Shown: positions 1 through 6,224, counted from the first letter of the stretch. The stretch is 22,645 bases of DNA from an uncultured Prevotellaceae bacterium (GCA_937904375.1 CALDIG010000155.1:1-22645); one strand, 5' to 3'. Program-made: numbers and translations. Notes: a model not told the origin generated them from the sequence alone.

Positions 1-1
1 T

Positions 2-232
2 GAAAAATTGAATGCTTATCTCGCATCTGCCACAAAGGAACAGCTGAAGGCCGACTGGGAGGAACTGAAGCAGTATAATGTTTCGGGACCTGAGATGCTT
101 GATGTGCTTGAAGCCGCCACGCAGCGGTTGCAGTTGGAACAAATCGGCTATAATGTTGAACCTATATCATCATTAAACATTGAAGCCGAGAGTTATTACG
201 ACATTTCTGTCGAATTTAATTTAGCAGCTTGA
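2..232 (+). CDS. C-terminal part of a probable TAC-type antitoxin (5' end outside window)
   Basis: The reading frame is open from the first bases of the window (codons for E-K-L precede the first possible TTG start at 8), so the gene is probably cut by the window edge. About 77 residues are visible: a helical acidic part (KEQLKADWEELKQYNVSGPE) and a short C-terminal tail ending SYYDISVEFNLAA, rich in aromatic and aliphatic residues. One nucleotide separates its stop from a SecB-like chaperone gene, which is followed by an ADP-ribosyltransferase-like gene. In toxin-antitoxin-chaperone systems the antitoxin carries a hydrophobic C-terminal chaperone-addiction tail bound by the SecB-like protein, and this tail would fit. 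The antitoxin role is inferred from context and tail composition; no DNA-binding domain is visible in the part present. Confidence 0.5.
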   Translation, partial: EKLNAYLASATKEQLKADWEELKQYNVSGPEMLDVLEAATQRLQLEQIGYNVEPISSLNIEAESYYDISVEFNLAA

Positions 233-233
233 T

Positions 234-647
234 ATGGCAGACAAAGCAGTTTTTTCACTTAATGGTTACCACTTCAACCGTGTAGACTTGAATTTGGACA
301 ATTTAAAACCAAACGCAACATTAGACATAAATTTTGCGCCTTCTGGTAAGTTCAATCAAGCAAAGCATACTTTTTCCTTGTCTTTCGCCTTCAAAGCTAC
401 ATGCAACGATGTTGATGTGGTCTTTGTTAATTGTATGGCTGAATTTGAGTTCAAAGACGAGCTCAAATTTGAGGAGATTCCCGAATTCTTCTATGGTAAT
501 AGTATTGCCATATTGTTCCCATATATTCGCTCAATGGTAAGCACTATTACTTTGCAGGCTAACATACAGCCGTTAATTCTGCCAATACTGAATCTTGTCT
601 CCTTGAAAGATCAACTCAAAGCAAACACACAGGTGTTGAATGACTGA
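234..647 (+). CDS. SecB-like chaperone of a toxin-antitoxin-chaperone module
   Basis: This 137-aa protein has the length and pattern of SecB-family chaperones: alternating beta segments in the first 85 residues, then the signature stretch EEIPEFFYGNSIAILFPYIR (about residues 80-99), followed by RSMVSTITLQANIQPLILPILNL-like helix and PxxLP segments typical of SecB C-termini. Bacteroidota generally lack a classical secB, and solitary SecB-like proteins beside toxins act as antitoxin-dedicated chaperones. It starts 1 nt after the antitoxin-like gene and overlaps the downstream gene by 8 nt (ATG at 640, stop at 645-647), which implies translational coupling in one operon. Family assignment is from sequence pattern only. 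The dedicated role is inferred from neighbours and is analogous to Rv1957 and CmdC. Confidence 0.68.
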   Translation: MADKAVFSLNGYHFNRVDLNLDNLKPNATLDINFAPSGKFNQAKHTFSLSFAFKATCNDVDVVFVNCMAEFEFKDELKFEEIPEFFYGNSIAILFPYIRSMVSTITLQANIQPLILPILNLVSLKDQLKANTQVLND

Positions 648-1203
648 TATTCTTTACCAAACACTTGAAGATCGAAACAACCCCGATGAGGTTGAGCAAC
701 ATGGCCCATACAAATGCACTCGTAGCGATGCTTGGTTGGGTCATGGCTATTATTTTTGGCATCACTTTATTGGTTTTGCCCATCGTTGGGGCAAAGTTGC
801 TTACGCCGACAATTATATGATATGCAGCCAAACTGGTTTCGTTTATGGCAATCCCGAAGTTCTCGATTTGGTGGGCGATTTGGTGATGATAGATGTTATT
901 GACCAATATACGACATCGCTTAAAAAGGCGTATAATCAAGAGTCAATGCTTGTACACACAGTGTTAGAGCACATGAAAAGTATTGGTGCATTAACGAACT
1001 ATAAAGCCGTTCGCATAGAGGGGCGTGAATCGATGATGGGTAGTTATAACGTCCGTTCGCATCGATTGCCTTTTAAAAAAGGAGAAGATTCGTATTTTGA
1101 GATGAAGCCTCCGGTTCAAGTTTGTGTGTATGACAAGTCAATTCTTGATAATGACTTTCGTGTTATTTATCCCGACGAATACAATCTGGTTTACGGAAGC
1201 TAA
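640..1203 (+). CDS. Putative ADP-ribosyltransferase-fold toxin of the TAC module
   Basis: A 187-aa protein. The start ILYQTL (residues 4-9) resembles the first conserved strand of ART-fold enzymes (LYHGT-like, with Gln where many families have His). WLGHGYYFW (32-40) followed by FAHRWG resembles the GxGFYF...A..WA signature of DUF3990/PARP-like toxins. A late Glu within YFEMKPPVQV could be the catalytic acid. It is the third gene of an antitoxin/SecB-like/toxin operon and is followed by a strong intrinsic terminator (1233-1258). Among known systems, CmdTAC pairs an ART toxin with an antitoxin and a SecB-like chaperone and acts in phage defence. The ART assignment is a motif-level judgement; another nucleotide-binding fold is possible. 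The gene order here, with the toxin last, differs from most described TACs. Confidence 0.5.
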   Translation: MTDILYQTLEDRNNPDEVEQHGPYKCTRSDAWLGHGYYFWHHFIGFAHRWGKVAYADNYMICSQTGFVYGNPEVLDLVGDLVMIDVIDQYTTSLKKAYNQESMLVHTVLEHMKSIGALTNYKAVRIEGRESMMGSYNVRSHRLPFKKGEDSYFEMKPPVQVCVYDKSILDNDFRVIYPDEYNLVYGS

Positions 1204-1232
1204 CCCTCCCATAAACCATGTTCTAAAACATA

Positions 1233-1258
1233 AATCCGCAAAAATGCGGATTTTTTTT
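1233..1258 (+). terminator. Intrinsic terminator after the TAC operon
   Basis: An 8-bp perfect stem (AATCCGCA / TGCGGATT) with an AAAA loop, followed by a run of six or more T. It lies 30 nt after the toxin stop and ahead of the DUF2971 promoter, separating the two transcription units. Confidence 0.85.
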
Positions 1259-1290
1259 GCTCAATCCAAAACTTTGTTCTAGCTCTTTTG

Positions 1291-1298
1291 TACCTTTG
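1291..1298 (+). promoter_or_regulatory. Bacteroidota -7 box (TACCTTTG) upstream of the DUF2971 gene
   Basis: TACCTTTG matches TAnnTTTG exactly and lies 24 nt upstream of the ATG at 1322. A TTTG at 1273-1276 could serve as the -33 element, but the spacing (14 nt) is shorter than usual. Confidence 0.6.
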
Positions 1299-1321
1299 CG
1301 GCATTAAAAACAACGGTTTCT

Positions 1322-2284
1322 ATGATGAATTTAGAGAAATACACAAAAGAAGCTAGGATTTTCGAAAATGAGCATCATGACAATTGCTCAGTTTGCGGTA
1401 GGTCTTTCAAAGACAACGAATCAACTCATCTTGGTCTAAACGAAGATGGGCAATACTTGTATGTTGGTGATTGTTGCCAAAATGAGATAAAGGAATTAAT
1501 AGTCAGTCACATTTTCAGCAAAAGAGAATATATAATACCAGATAAAGAATCTAAGCTATGGCGTTTTATGGACATAGGGAAATTCTTGTCTCTAATTCAA
1601 ACAAAATCTTTATTTTTCGCAAGATCAGACCAATTTTCAGATCCTTTTGAAGGTGCCAAAGGTGTGTTGAGTAGAGAAACTGAGTGGCAAGGATTCTATA
1701 CAGGTTTCATTTTCCAAGCCATCAAACAAGCGGAAGTCCAACTAGGTGCACCGGTTTTGACAACATCAGAACGTCTCGAAAAAGCAAAACGATTATATAG
1801 AGATTTCAAAACAAGTAATGAGAATGAACGATATAGTACATTCATTAACTGTTGGCATGAAAACGAATTTGAGTCTGAGGCCATGTGGCAATTATATACA
1901 TCAAATATAAATGAAGGGATTGCGATTCAAACTTCTTATGAAAGGCTATATGATGCTATTGACCGTAATCCGAGTATTGCAATCGGAAGAGTTAACTATA
2001 TAGATTTCAATTCAAGATACTCTGCTTTAGGATCAGATGCATTTTTCTTTAAGCGTAAATCATTTGAGCATGAAAAAGAGGTTCGTATGATAACTAATAG
2101 AAGAAACGAAACTAACAGTTTTGGTATTTATATTCCCATTAATTTGGGTATTTTGATAGAAAATATCTATATTTCACCTACTTGTAAACAATGGTTTGAA
2201 AATGTTATTAAAGATGTTGCTCTGAAATATGATATTAATAAGCCCATTCATCGTTCAACCTTAAATGTAACCCCGTTTTTTTAG
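1322..2284 (+). CDS. DUF2971 protein with N-terminal Cys-rich (zinc-finger-like) segment
   Basis: A 320-aa protein. Residues about 1-65 hold CSVCG (CxxC) and a later adjacent Cys pair (GDCCQ), with His residues between, a plausible metal site. From about residue 75 it has the DUF2971 pattern: LWRFMDIGKFLSLIQTKSLF, FARSDQFSDPFEG, FINCWHENEFESEAMWQLY, GIAIQTSYERL, and the late block FFFKRKSFEHEKEVRMI. DUF2971 has no established biochemical activity; it is frequent in accessory regions of Bacteroidota. The gene has its own promoter and stands between the TAC operon and the exonuclease gene, and like the TAC genes it is AT-richer than the phage operons downstream. ATG 1322 is used (MMNLEK); the next codon, ATG 1325, is equally possible. 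Confidence 0.8.
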   Translation: MMNLEKYTKEARIFENEHHDNCSVCGRSFKDNESTHLGLNEDGQYLYVGDCCQNEIKELIVSHIFSKREYIIPDKESKLWRFMDIGKFLSLIQTKSLFFARSDQFSDPFEGAKGVLSRETEWQGFYTGFIFQAIKQAEVQLGAPVLTTSERLEKAKRLYRDFKTSNENERYSTFINCWHENEFESEAMWQLYTSNINEGIAIQTSYERLYDAIDRNPSIAIGRVNYIDFNSRYSALGSDAFFFKRKSFEHEKEVRMITNRRNETNSFGIYIPINLGILIENIYISPTCKQWFENVIKDVALKYDINKPIHRSTLNVTPFF

Positions 2285-2295
2285 TGACTTTTTTG

Positions 2296-2303
2296 TACCT
2301 TTG
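2296..2303 (+). promoter_or_regulatory. Bacteroidota -7 box (TACCTTTG) for the exonuclease operon
   Basis: TACCTTTG lies 21 nt before ATG 2325. Its position rules out the in-frame ATG at 2301, which overlaps the box, and so fixes the start of the next gene at 2325. No clear TTTG -33 element was seen. Confidence 0.6.
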
Positions 2304-2324
2304 CACAAAATAAAGGTTATTTCT

Positions 2325-3182
2325 ATGGATATAAAGAATTTTGTTGCCGTCGATTTTGAGACAATGACGGCAGAACTCACCAGTGCTTGCGCTGTCGGAC
2401 TGGTGAAAGTGATTAACGGTCATGTTCAGCAACAGTTTTATTCGCTGATCAATCCCATTCCCGATGGTCGAGATGCATTGAACACTGCGGTTCATGGCAT
2501 CACTTTAGACATGGTTGCCGATGCTCCAACATTTAAGCAACTCTTTCCATTGTTGAAGTCTTTCATCAATGACCTGCCCATCGTGTGCCATAACCGGGGA
2601 GCCGACATCAACATCATGCAACGCTGCATGGATTACTATGGTCTCACCGGAATTGATACGGCCAATAACTACTGCACATACGAGATGACGGGGCTGTCGC
2701 TCACCGCCTGTTGCGCCCAGTTCGGCATCAGCATGGGTGCCCATCACGATGCACTCGATGACGCAGACGCATGTGCCAAAGTCTTCCTCGCTTGCCAGGG
2801 TGCAATCATGGCCACCACTTTCAAGGGCGGTTTGAGTGAAGTCATGGCTACAGCTGCAGCCAAGAAATTTGAGCGCAGCACACTCGACCCTCTGGATGAT
2901 GACCAGGTGCAGAACCAGGACACGCCGTTCTTCCACGCCAAGGTGGTCATCACTGGCACCTTCGCTGCCTATCCCAAACGCAATGAGTTGGGCAAACTGT
3001 TGCAGGCACTAGGCGCAGATGTTGATACAGCGATTTCGAAACGAACCAATGTCGTTGTGATGGGGCAAGGTGCAGGCCCTTCAAAAGTGAAGAAGATTGA
3101 GGCCCTCAGAGCAGAAGGGTACGACATCCGCATTATCTACGAAGAAGAACTCAAACAAATACTCAACTATGGAGAAGTCTGA
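2325..3182 (+). CDS. DnaQ-like 3'-5' exonuclease fused to a C-terminal BRCT domain
   Basis: A 285-aa protein. The DEDDh exonuclease core covers about residues 1-165: the ExoI motif VAVDFETM carries Asp10 and Glu12, ExoII lies near CHNRGADINIM, and ExoIII is HHDALDDADA, with His and Asp. After a linker of about 30 residues, residues 205-283 form a BRCT domain: AKVVITGTFAAYPKRNELGK, LLQALGADVDTAISKRTNVV and a later KKIEALRAEGYDIRIIYEEE. The family resembles the epsilon subunit of DNA polymerase III and would trim or proofread DNA ends; BRCT domains bind nicked or phosphorylated partners. It is the first gene of an operon, with the next gene overlapping its end by 14 nt. Start 2325 was chosen because the -7 box lies at 2296-2303. 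It could be host or phage DNA-metabolism cargo. Confidence 0.82.
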   Translation: MDIKNFVAVDFETMTAELTSACAVGLVKVINGHVQQQFYSLINPIPDGRDALNTAVHGITLDMVADAPTFKQLFPLLKSFINDLPIVCHNRGADINIMQRCMDYYGLTGIDTANNYCTYEMTGLSLTACCAQFGISMGAHHDALDDADACAKVFLACQGAIMATTFKGGLSEVMATAAAKKFERSTLDPLDDDQVQNQDTPFFHAKVVITGTFAAYPKRNELGKLLQALGADVDTAISKRTNVVVMGQGAGPSKVKKIEALRAEGYDIRIIYEEELKQILNYGEV

Positions 3183-3567
3183 AATCATCAAAATCATCGA
3201 CCAGGTCAACGACTACCGCTTCAAGCGCATGCGTCGGGACAACCTAAAGTGGCATTATGATCGTGATGTGGCTGGGGGCTATAGAGCTACAGCCGAGAAC
3301 CGCAAGCGCTTGCTGGAGGAAGCGCAAAAGAATCTTGACGCTATTGAGGCTGAAGCCTTGGACTTGGTTCAAGATATGCGCCAGCGGCAAGCCCTTCATC
3401 CCCGTGACCAACAAGTGAAACTCATCTGTCTTTATATTGATCTGCTGGATATGGACCCGATGAAGATGGAAAAACATCGGCAGAAAATCAACTCTCTTCG
3501 CCCGAAAGTGCTGGGAACAATGGACGAAATGGAGCAAATCAGACAGCAAAACTCACTTTTTGACTGA
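3169..3567 (+). CDS. Hypothetical coiled-coil-rich protein coupled to the exonuclease
   Basis: A 132-aa, charged, mostly helical protein. Residues about 15-75 (KRMRRDNLKWHYDR... NRKRLLEEAQKNLDAIEAEA) and the C-terminal part (MDEMEQIRQQNSLFD) have heptad-like spacing. No known motif was recognised. The ATG at 3169 lies 14 nt inside the exonuclease gene in another frame; an in-frame ATG exists upstream at 3097 but would require a 25-residue extension buried in the BRCT coding sequence, so 3169 is preferred. Coupling suggests a function with the DnaQ-BRCT protein, which is inference. Confidence 0.6.
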   Translation: MEKSEIIKIIDQVNDYRFKRMRRDNLKWHYDRDVAGGYRATAENRKRLLEEAQKNLDAIEAEALDLVQDMRQRQALHPRDQQVKLICLYIDLLDMDPMKMEKHRQKINSLRPKVLGTMDEMEQIRQQNSLFD

Positions 3568-3572
3568 AAATG

Positions 3573-3604
3573 TTTGGCGGTGTCAAAAGATTGTTATACT
3601 TTTG
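3573..3604 (+). promoter_or_regulatory. Near-consensus Bacteroidota promoter driving a structured leader or small RNA
   Basis: TTTG (3573-3576), a 20-nt spacer, then TACTTTTG (3597-3604): both elements and spacing fit the Bacteroidota housekeeping promoter. Transcription would start near 3610, inside the first copy of the CGCTAAACTACGT word, about 200 nt before the next ORF. Confidence 0.7.
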
Positions 3605-3607
3605 CCA

Positions 3608-3809
3608 TCGCTAAACTACGTGGATTGATTCCACCCGTCGAGCATCGGATATTGCTCACACTACATCGCGGTGGGCTTTTTTTATAGCCCAAACCAGCCA
3701 AATACATACGGCTGCCTTATCCAGTGATATATGCTCTTCGGGGTAGATTCACGTAGTTTAGCGACGGGATAACGGCAGCCGTTTTTCTGCCCATAACGCT
3801 AAACTACGT
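3608..3809 (+). other. Structured 5' leader with alternative base-pairing: candidate attenuator or small RNA
   Basis: No gene is visible in 3568-3813; instead it is dense with structure. TCGCTAAACTACGTG (3608-3622) is perfectly complementary to 3750-3764. A third copy, CGCTAAACTACGT (3797-3809), in the same orientation as the first, ends 4 nt before ATG 3814, so the 3750-3764 arm could pair with either. One terminator-like element is CCACC 3631-3635 / GGTGG 3670-3674, with GAGCA/TGCTC nested inside, followed by seven T (3677-3683). A second is a 9+6-bp stem with one bulge (3708-3722 / 3767-3782) followed by T's. The layout suggests a small RNA of about 70 nt and/or a leader that decides between termination and translation of the membrane-protein gene. 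Only the base complementarity is seen; the mechanism is inferred. Confidence 0.5.
3708..3786 (+). terminator. Long-loop terminator-like hairpin in the leader
   Basis: ACGGCTGCC (3708-3716) pairs with GGCAGCCGT (3774-3782), and TTATCC (3717-3722) pairs with GGATAA (3767-3772), with a single bulged C. T's follow immediately (3782-3786). The loop contains the inverted copy of the repeated word, so forming the alternative long-range pairings would compete with this hairpin. Confidence 0.5.
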
Positions 3810-3813
3810 AACA

Positions 3814-4071
3814 ATGAAAACAGTTTCATTGACCCCGAAAGAGAGTGTTCCCATCAGGGAACTGGCAAAAGTGCTCGCCACAAAAGCACTGGAATTACTA
3901 ACCTCGCTACGCCTGAGCATCGTGCTTGGCGTGGTGGCTTTCATCGCCATCATGTCCTATCACATCACCGGTGCACATCCTGTGCGCATGGCGTGCATCA
4001 CACTCGCCTGGGCGGTTCAGCTTGCCCTGTACCTCACCCTTGACATCAAGAAAGGAGGTGCTGAGTTATGA
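3814..4071 (+). CDS. Small two-helix membrane protein
   Basis: An 85-aa protein. Two hydrophobic segments, at about residues 32-49 (LRLSIVLGVVAFIAIMSY) and 56-73 (VRMACITLAWAVQLALYL), suggest a helical hairpin in the inner membrane, with a charged N-terminus and a short basic tail. It has no recognisable family signature. It follows the structured leader (start 4 nt after the third repeat copy), and its stop overlaps the next start as ATGA (4068-4071). It could be a small phage membrane protein; a holin role is less likely because the lysis cassette is elsewhere (17732-19300). Confidence 0.55.
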   Translation: MKTVSLTPKESVPIRELAKVLATKALELLTSLRLSIVLGVVAFIAIMSYHITGAHPVRMACITLAWAVQLALYLTLDIKKGGAEL

Positions 4072-4373
4072 AACGCCAGGACTATCTTGACAACCTCGAG
4101 CAGTTCATCCACGAGCCCGAGAAGCTGAACTTCAGCGATGAGATCATTCCCGTGGCGATGTGGCTGCGCAACTTTATGCCAGGCAATGATGACAACGGCG
4201 CATTCAACAAGTCATCTGCTGCCATCCGTGCCGCTCTGTGCGACATCGTGGACGTGAGCCTTAACGAAATCTCGCGCCTGATGGTGCTCAATGGCTACTC
4301 CCTGGGCGGTACCAATCAGACCTACCCCGAGTGGCTCATGCAGCCCATCGGAGACGAAGATGACGATCAATAA
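4068..4373 (+). CDS. Hypothetical protein translated with the small membrane protein
   Basis: A 101-aa acidic protein (MKRQDYLDNLEQFIHEPEKL..., ending IGDEDDDQ) with a central helical region, AAIRAALCDIVDVSLNEISR. No family was recognised. Its start is preceded by AAAGGAGG (4051-4058, 9 nt before ATG), a true Shine-Dalgarno sequence, which is uncommon in Bacteroidota, and it overlaps the preceding stop by 4 nt. A nested hairpin downstream (4381-4436) probably ends the transcript. Confidence 0.6.
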   Translation: MKRQDYLDNLEQFIHEPEKLNFSDEIIPVAMWLRNFMPGNDDNGAFNKSSAAIRAALCDIVDVSLNEISRLMVLNGYSLGGTNQTYPEWLMQPIGDEDDDQ

Positions 4374-4380
4374 TCAAATC

Positions 4381-4436
4381 TGACCATTCACTGGGTGCCT
4401 CGTGGTGACACTTGGCACCCTTTATGGTCAATTTTA
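4381..4436 (+). terminator. Nested hairpin terminator after the 3814-4373 operon
   Basis: Outer stem TGACCAT (4381-4387) / ATGGTCA (4424-4430) encloses GGGTGCC (4393-4399) / GGCACCC (4414-4420), followed by ATTTT. It lies just before the next promoter. Confidence 0.6.
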
Positions 4437-4450
4437 ACCAATAAAATACT

Positions 4451-4479
4451 TTTGGTTTCGTTAATATATTGTATCTTTG
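4451..4479 (+). promoter_or_regulatory. Bacteroidota promoter for the zinc-ribbon/methylase operon
   Basis: TTTG (4451-4454), a 17-nt spacer, then TATCTTTG (4472-4479); the ATG follows at 4505. Confidence 0.65.
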
Positions 4480-4504
4480 CAACATTAAAGAAAGGAGGCA
4501 AACA

Positions 4505-4774
4505 ATGAGTTATAGTTTCTTTGGTCTTCACAAAGTCGGCAAGTGCCGTGTTTGTGGTTGCACATTTAATGATCCTTGTTATCATCCTGACCATGGTTTT
4601 TGCTGGTGGGCAGATGAAGAAGAAACAATCTGCTCTCATTGTGCTTTTGAAGAAATAGCGAATGATCCTCAGACGGTTCATTGTGTCAACACAAAAGAGC
4701 CCAAAAAATTTGACATTCCCGGTTATGAGAATGTTATTATTCATGAAGGTAACACGAAAGGAGGCGCGCTATGA
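4505..4774 (+). CDS. Small Cys-rich zinc-ribbon-like phage protein
   Basis: An 89-aa protein. The N-terminal half carries CRVCGC (CxxCxC), then C and H residues in DPCYHPDHGFCWW, and CSHC (CxxC) near residue 46. This matches a small protein often seen in phages of gut bacteria, with a CxxCG...GCxW...CxxC layout, for which no function is established. Start 4505 is chosen over upstream ATG 4469 because AAAGGAGG (4491-4498) sits 6 nt before it and the -7 box (4472-4479) overlaps the longer start. It overlaps the methylase gene by 4 nt (ATGA). Metal binding is inferred from the Cys spacing. Confidence 0.7.
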   Translation: MSYSFFGLHKVGKCRVCGCTFNDPCYHPDHGFCWWADEEETICSHCAFEEIANDPQTVHCVNTKEPKKFDIPGYENVIIHEGNTKGGAL

Positions 4775-5589
4775 GAACGCCCATCACATACTATGGTGGT
4801 AAACAGCAACTGGCAAAAACTATTATAGGAATGATACCACCTCATAGAGTCTACTGTGAACCATACTTCGGTGGCGGTGCTGTTTTCTTCTCCAAAGGTA
4901 AATCCTTCTGCGAGGTTATTAATGATATTGATGACCGTATCATTACATTTTATGAGGTATGCCAAGACCCAGTCCTTTTCTGGCAATTGCAGGAGAAAAT
5001 TCAACATACGCTTGATAGTGAGCGTGAATTTAAAAGGGCTGATAAGATATGGCGCAATCCATCATCAGCGAAATCAAGCGTTGATATCGCATGGTCTGTA
5101 TGGCTGCAATGTAATATGGGTTATGGTGGATCGCCTGAAGGTGGTTGGAAATGGGATAACGCCACAAGTGGTTCTCATTCTGCTGTAGTGATGGATAACT
5201 ATCGTAATTCTTTTACCGCTGCCATACATGAACGATTAAGGTTTGTCCAAATATCATGCCGTGATGCTTTGACAGTTATTCGACAGCGGGACACCCCTGA
5301 CACATTCTTTTTCCTTGACCCGCCATATCCAGGATGCAATCAAAAGCATTACTCAGGTTTCTCTTTTGATGACCTTCATAATTTGTTGGATCTTCTGGCC
5401 ATGGTAAAAGGTTCATTTCTGCTTTGCAATTATAAATCCAGTATATTGACTGAATATATCAGAGAATATGGTTGGAATACGAAAGTTAAAGACCTTCCAT
5501 TAAGAGTGGCAAACAGAACATCCCATGGACAGAAGCGTAAACAGGAGTTGTTCGTGTTCAACTATACTTTGCAGCCCAGTTTGTTTTGA
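4771..5589 (+). CDS. dam: D12-class N6-adenine DNA methyltransferase (Dam-like)
   Basis: A 272-aa protein, the normal length for Dam/D12 enzymes. The N-terminal TPITYYGGKQQLA is the Dam-type start. Motif I, the AdoMet-binding loop, is EPYFGGGAVFF (residues about 30-40). Motif IV, FFLDPPYPG (about 181-189), holds the catalytic DPPY, followed by HYSGFSFDDLHNL. It methylates adenine N6 in short DNA sites. No restriction endonuclease gene is adjacent, so it is probably an orphan phage methylase protecting phage DNA or affecting replication and expression. It is coupled by ATGA to the zinc-ribbon gene and has a strong SD (AAAGGAGG 4757-4764). The target sequence cannot be read from this; GATC is only the family default. 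Confidence 0.9.
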   Translation: MRTPITYYGGKQQLAKTIIGMIPPHRVYCEPYFGGGAVFFSKGKSFCEVINDIDDRIITFYEVCQDPVLFWQLQEKIQHTLDSEREFKRADKIWRNPSSAKSSVDIAWSVWLQCNMGYGGSPEGGWKWDNATSGSHSAVVMDNYRNSFTAAIHERLRFVQISCRDALTVIRQRDTPDTFFFLDPPYPGCNQKHYSGFSFDDLHNLLDLLAMVKGSFLLCNYKSSILTEYIREYGWNTKVKDLPLRVANRTSHGQKRKQELFVFNYTLQPSLF

Positions 5590-5614
5590 ACATTCTAACA
5601 AATTACAACATATT

Positions 5615-5785
5615 ATGTGCATAATCTTGAAAATATTGATTGGTTTAGGGCTGCTGATTTTAGCCCTTGTGGTTATCGTGTTTGTGTCTTACCTCGTAGT
5701 AGTGATTTCTCACGAGCGACGTTGGCGCAAGAGTATTAGCGAACATTATGGCACATTCAGCGATGAAAAGAAACGTAAAAGATGA
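5615..5785 (+). CDS. Small single-span membrane protein
   Basis: A 56-aa protein: one long hydrophobic helix at about residues 3-29 (MCIILKILIGLGLLILALVV onward), then a basic cytoplasmic tail (HERRWRK...DEKKRKR). ATG 5615 is preferred to the upstream in-frame ATG at 5525, which lies inside the methylase gene. Its end overlaps the next small ORF by 23 nt. No function was recognised. Confidence 0.5.
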   Translation: MCIILKILIGLGLLILALVVIVFVSYLVVVISHERRWRKSISEHYGTFSDEKKRKR

Positions 5786-5939
5786 GACGCTTTTTGCCGT
5801 AGCTCCGAGCGTGCTTGCCCGTGTGCTGTGTCGCTATTGCACGGCATGTGGCAAACGCGACAGCCGACGGCAGCACCCATCCACCTGCCCGAGTGTGAAA
5901 CGCTTCATTGCTCAGCTCCGCAGAGAGTCGGCATTGTAG
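5763..5939 (+). CDS. Small Cys-containing basic protein, hypothetical
   Basis: A 58-aa basic protein with CRYCTAC (CxxCxxC) and a fourth Cys in HPSTCPSVKRF, a possible small metal site. It starts inside the preceding gene's 3' end, in another frame; an alternative in-frame start lies at 5748. Reality is supported mainly by the tight packing between neighbouring small ORFs, so this is a moderate call. Confidence 0.4.
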   Translation: MKRNVKDETLFAVAPSVLARVLCRYCTACGKRDSRRQHPSTCPSVKRFIAQLRRESAL

Positions 5940-5966
5940 CGATGTTTAATCATATAATTAACGGTT

Positions 5967-6194
5967 ATGAAAGAGAGAAACATTAATTTGACTGGCTTCA
6001 TGTGCCTCATGGTCGCAGTTGCCTTTATTATTGTTATGTGTCTTGCCATTGACCAGACACAAAAGAGATATGAGGAAGCGCAGCACAACATCGACTCGCT
6101 GAGCCGTGCTAATCGTGCGCTGATAGAGCAGCAGCGCGAAGCCCAGCTGAAAACCTTCGAAGACAGCATCCACTATTATGAAGACGGCTATTAA
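5967..6194 (+). CDS. Small membrane-anchored coiled-coil protein
   Basis: A 75-aa protein: a short basic N-terminus, one transmembrane helix at about residues 10-28 (FMCLMVAVAFIIVMCLAI), then a coiled-coil-like segment (RYEEAQHNIDSLSRANRALI...). The topology is N-in with an extracytoplasmic coiled coil. This resembles i-spanins in outline, but it sits far from the lysis genes, so the role is undetermined. Its stop codon lies inside the terminator stem. Confidence 0.5.
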   Translation: MKERNINLTGFMCLMVAVAFIIVMCLAIDQTQKRYEEAQHNIDSLSRANRALIEQQREAQLKTFEDSIHYYEDGY

Positions 6195-6206
6195 TCCGTC
6201 TTTTTA
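6181..6206 (+). terminator. Intrinsic terminator closing the early region
   Basis: AAGACGG (6181-6187) / CCGTCTT (6196-6202), 8-nt loop, then a T run. It overlaps the end of the preceding gene and precedes the morphogenesis-operon promoter. Confidence 0.7.
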
Positions 6207-6224
6207 TCATAACGAGCAACCCCA

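Noticed and set aside
2505..2936. A 143-aa minus-strand frame within the exonuclease gene.
   Set aside because: It is antisense to clear DEDDh and BRCT motifs and has no start signals.
3672..3691. TGGGCT/AGCCCA hairpin as an independent terminator.
   Set aside because: Its T-run is in the loop, not after the stem; it is more likely an alternative pairing to the 3631-3674 stem.
3608..3809. CRISPR-like repeats in the 3.6-3.8 kb intergenic region.
   Set aside because: Only three copies, one in reverse orientation, with unequal spacing and no cas genes.
4388..4744. A 118-aa minus-strand ORF opposite the zinc-ribbon gene.
   Set aside because: The + strand gene has a good promoter, SD and conserved Cys pattern; the opposite frame has none.
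4771..5589. A restriction-modification system around the Dam-like gene.
   Set aside because: No nuclease-like gene is adjacent; neighbours are small membrane and Cys-rich proteins.
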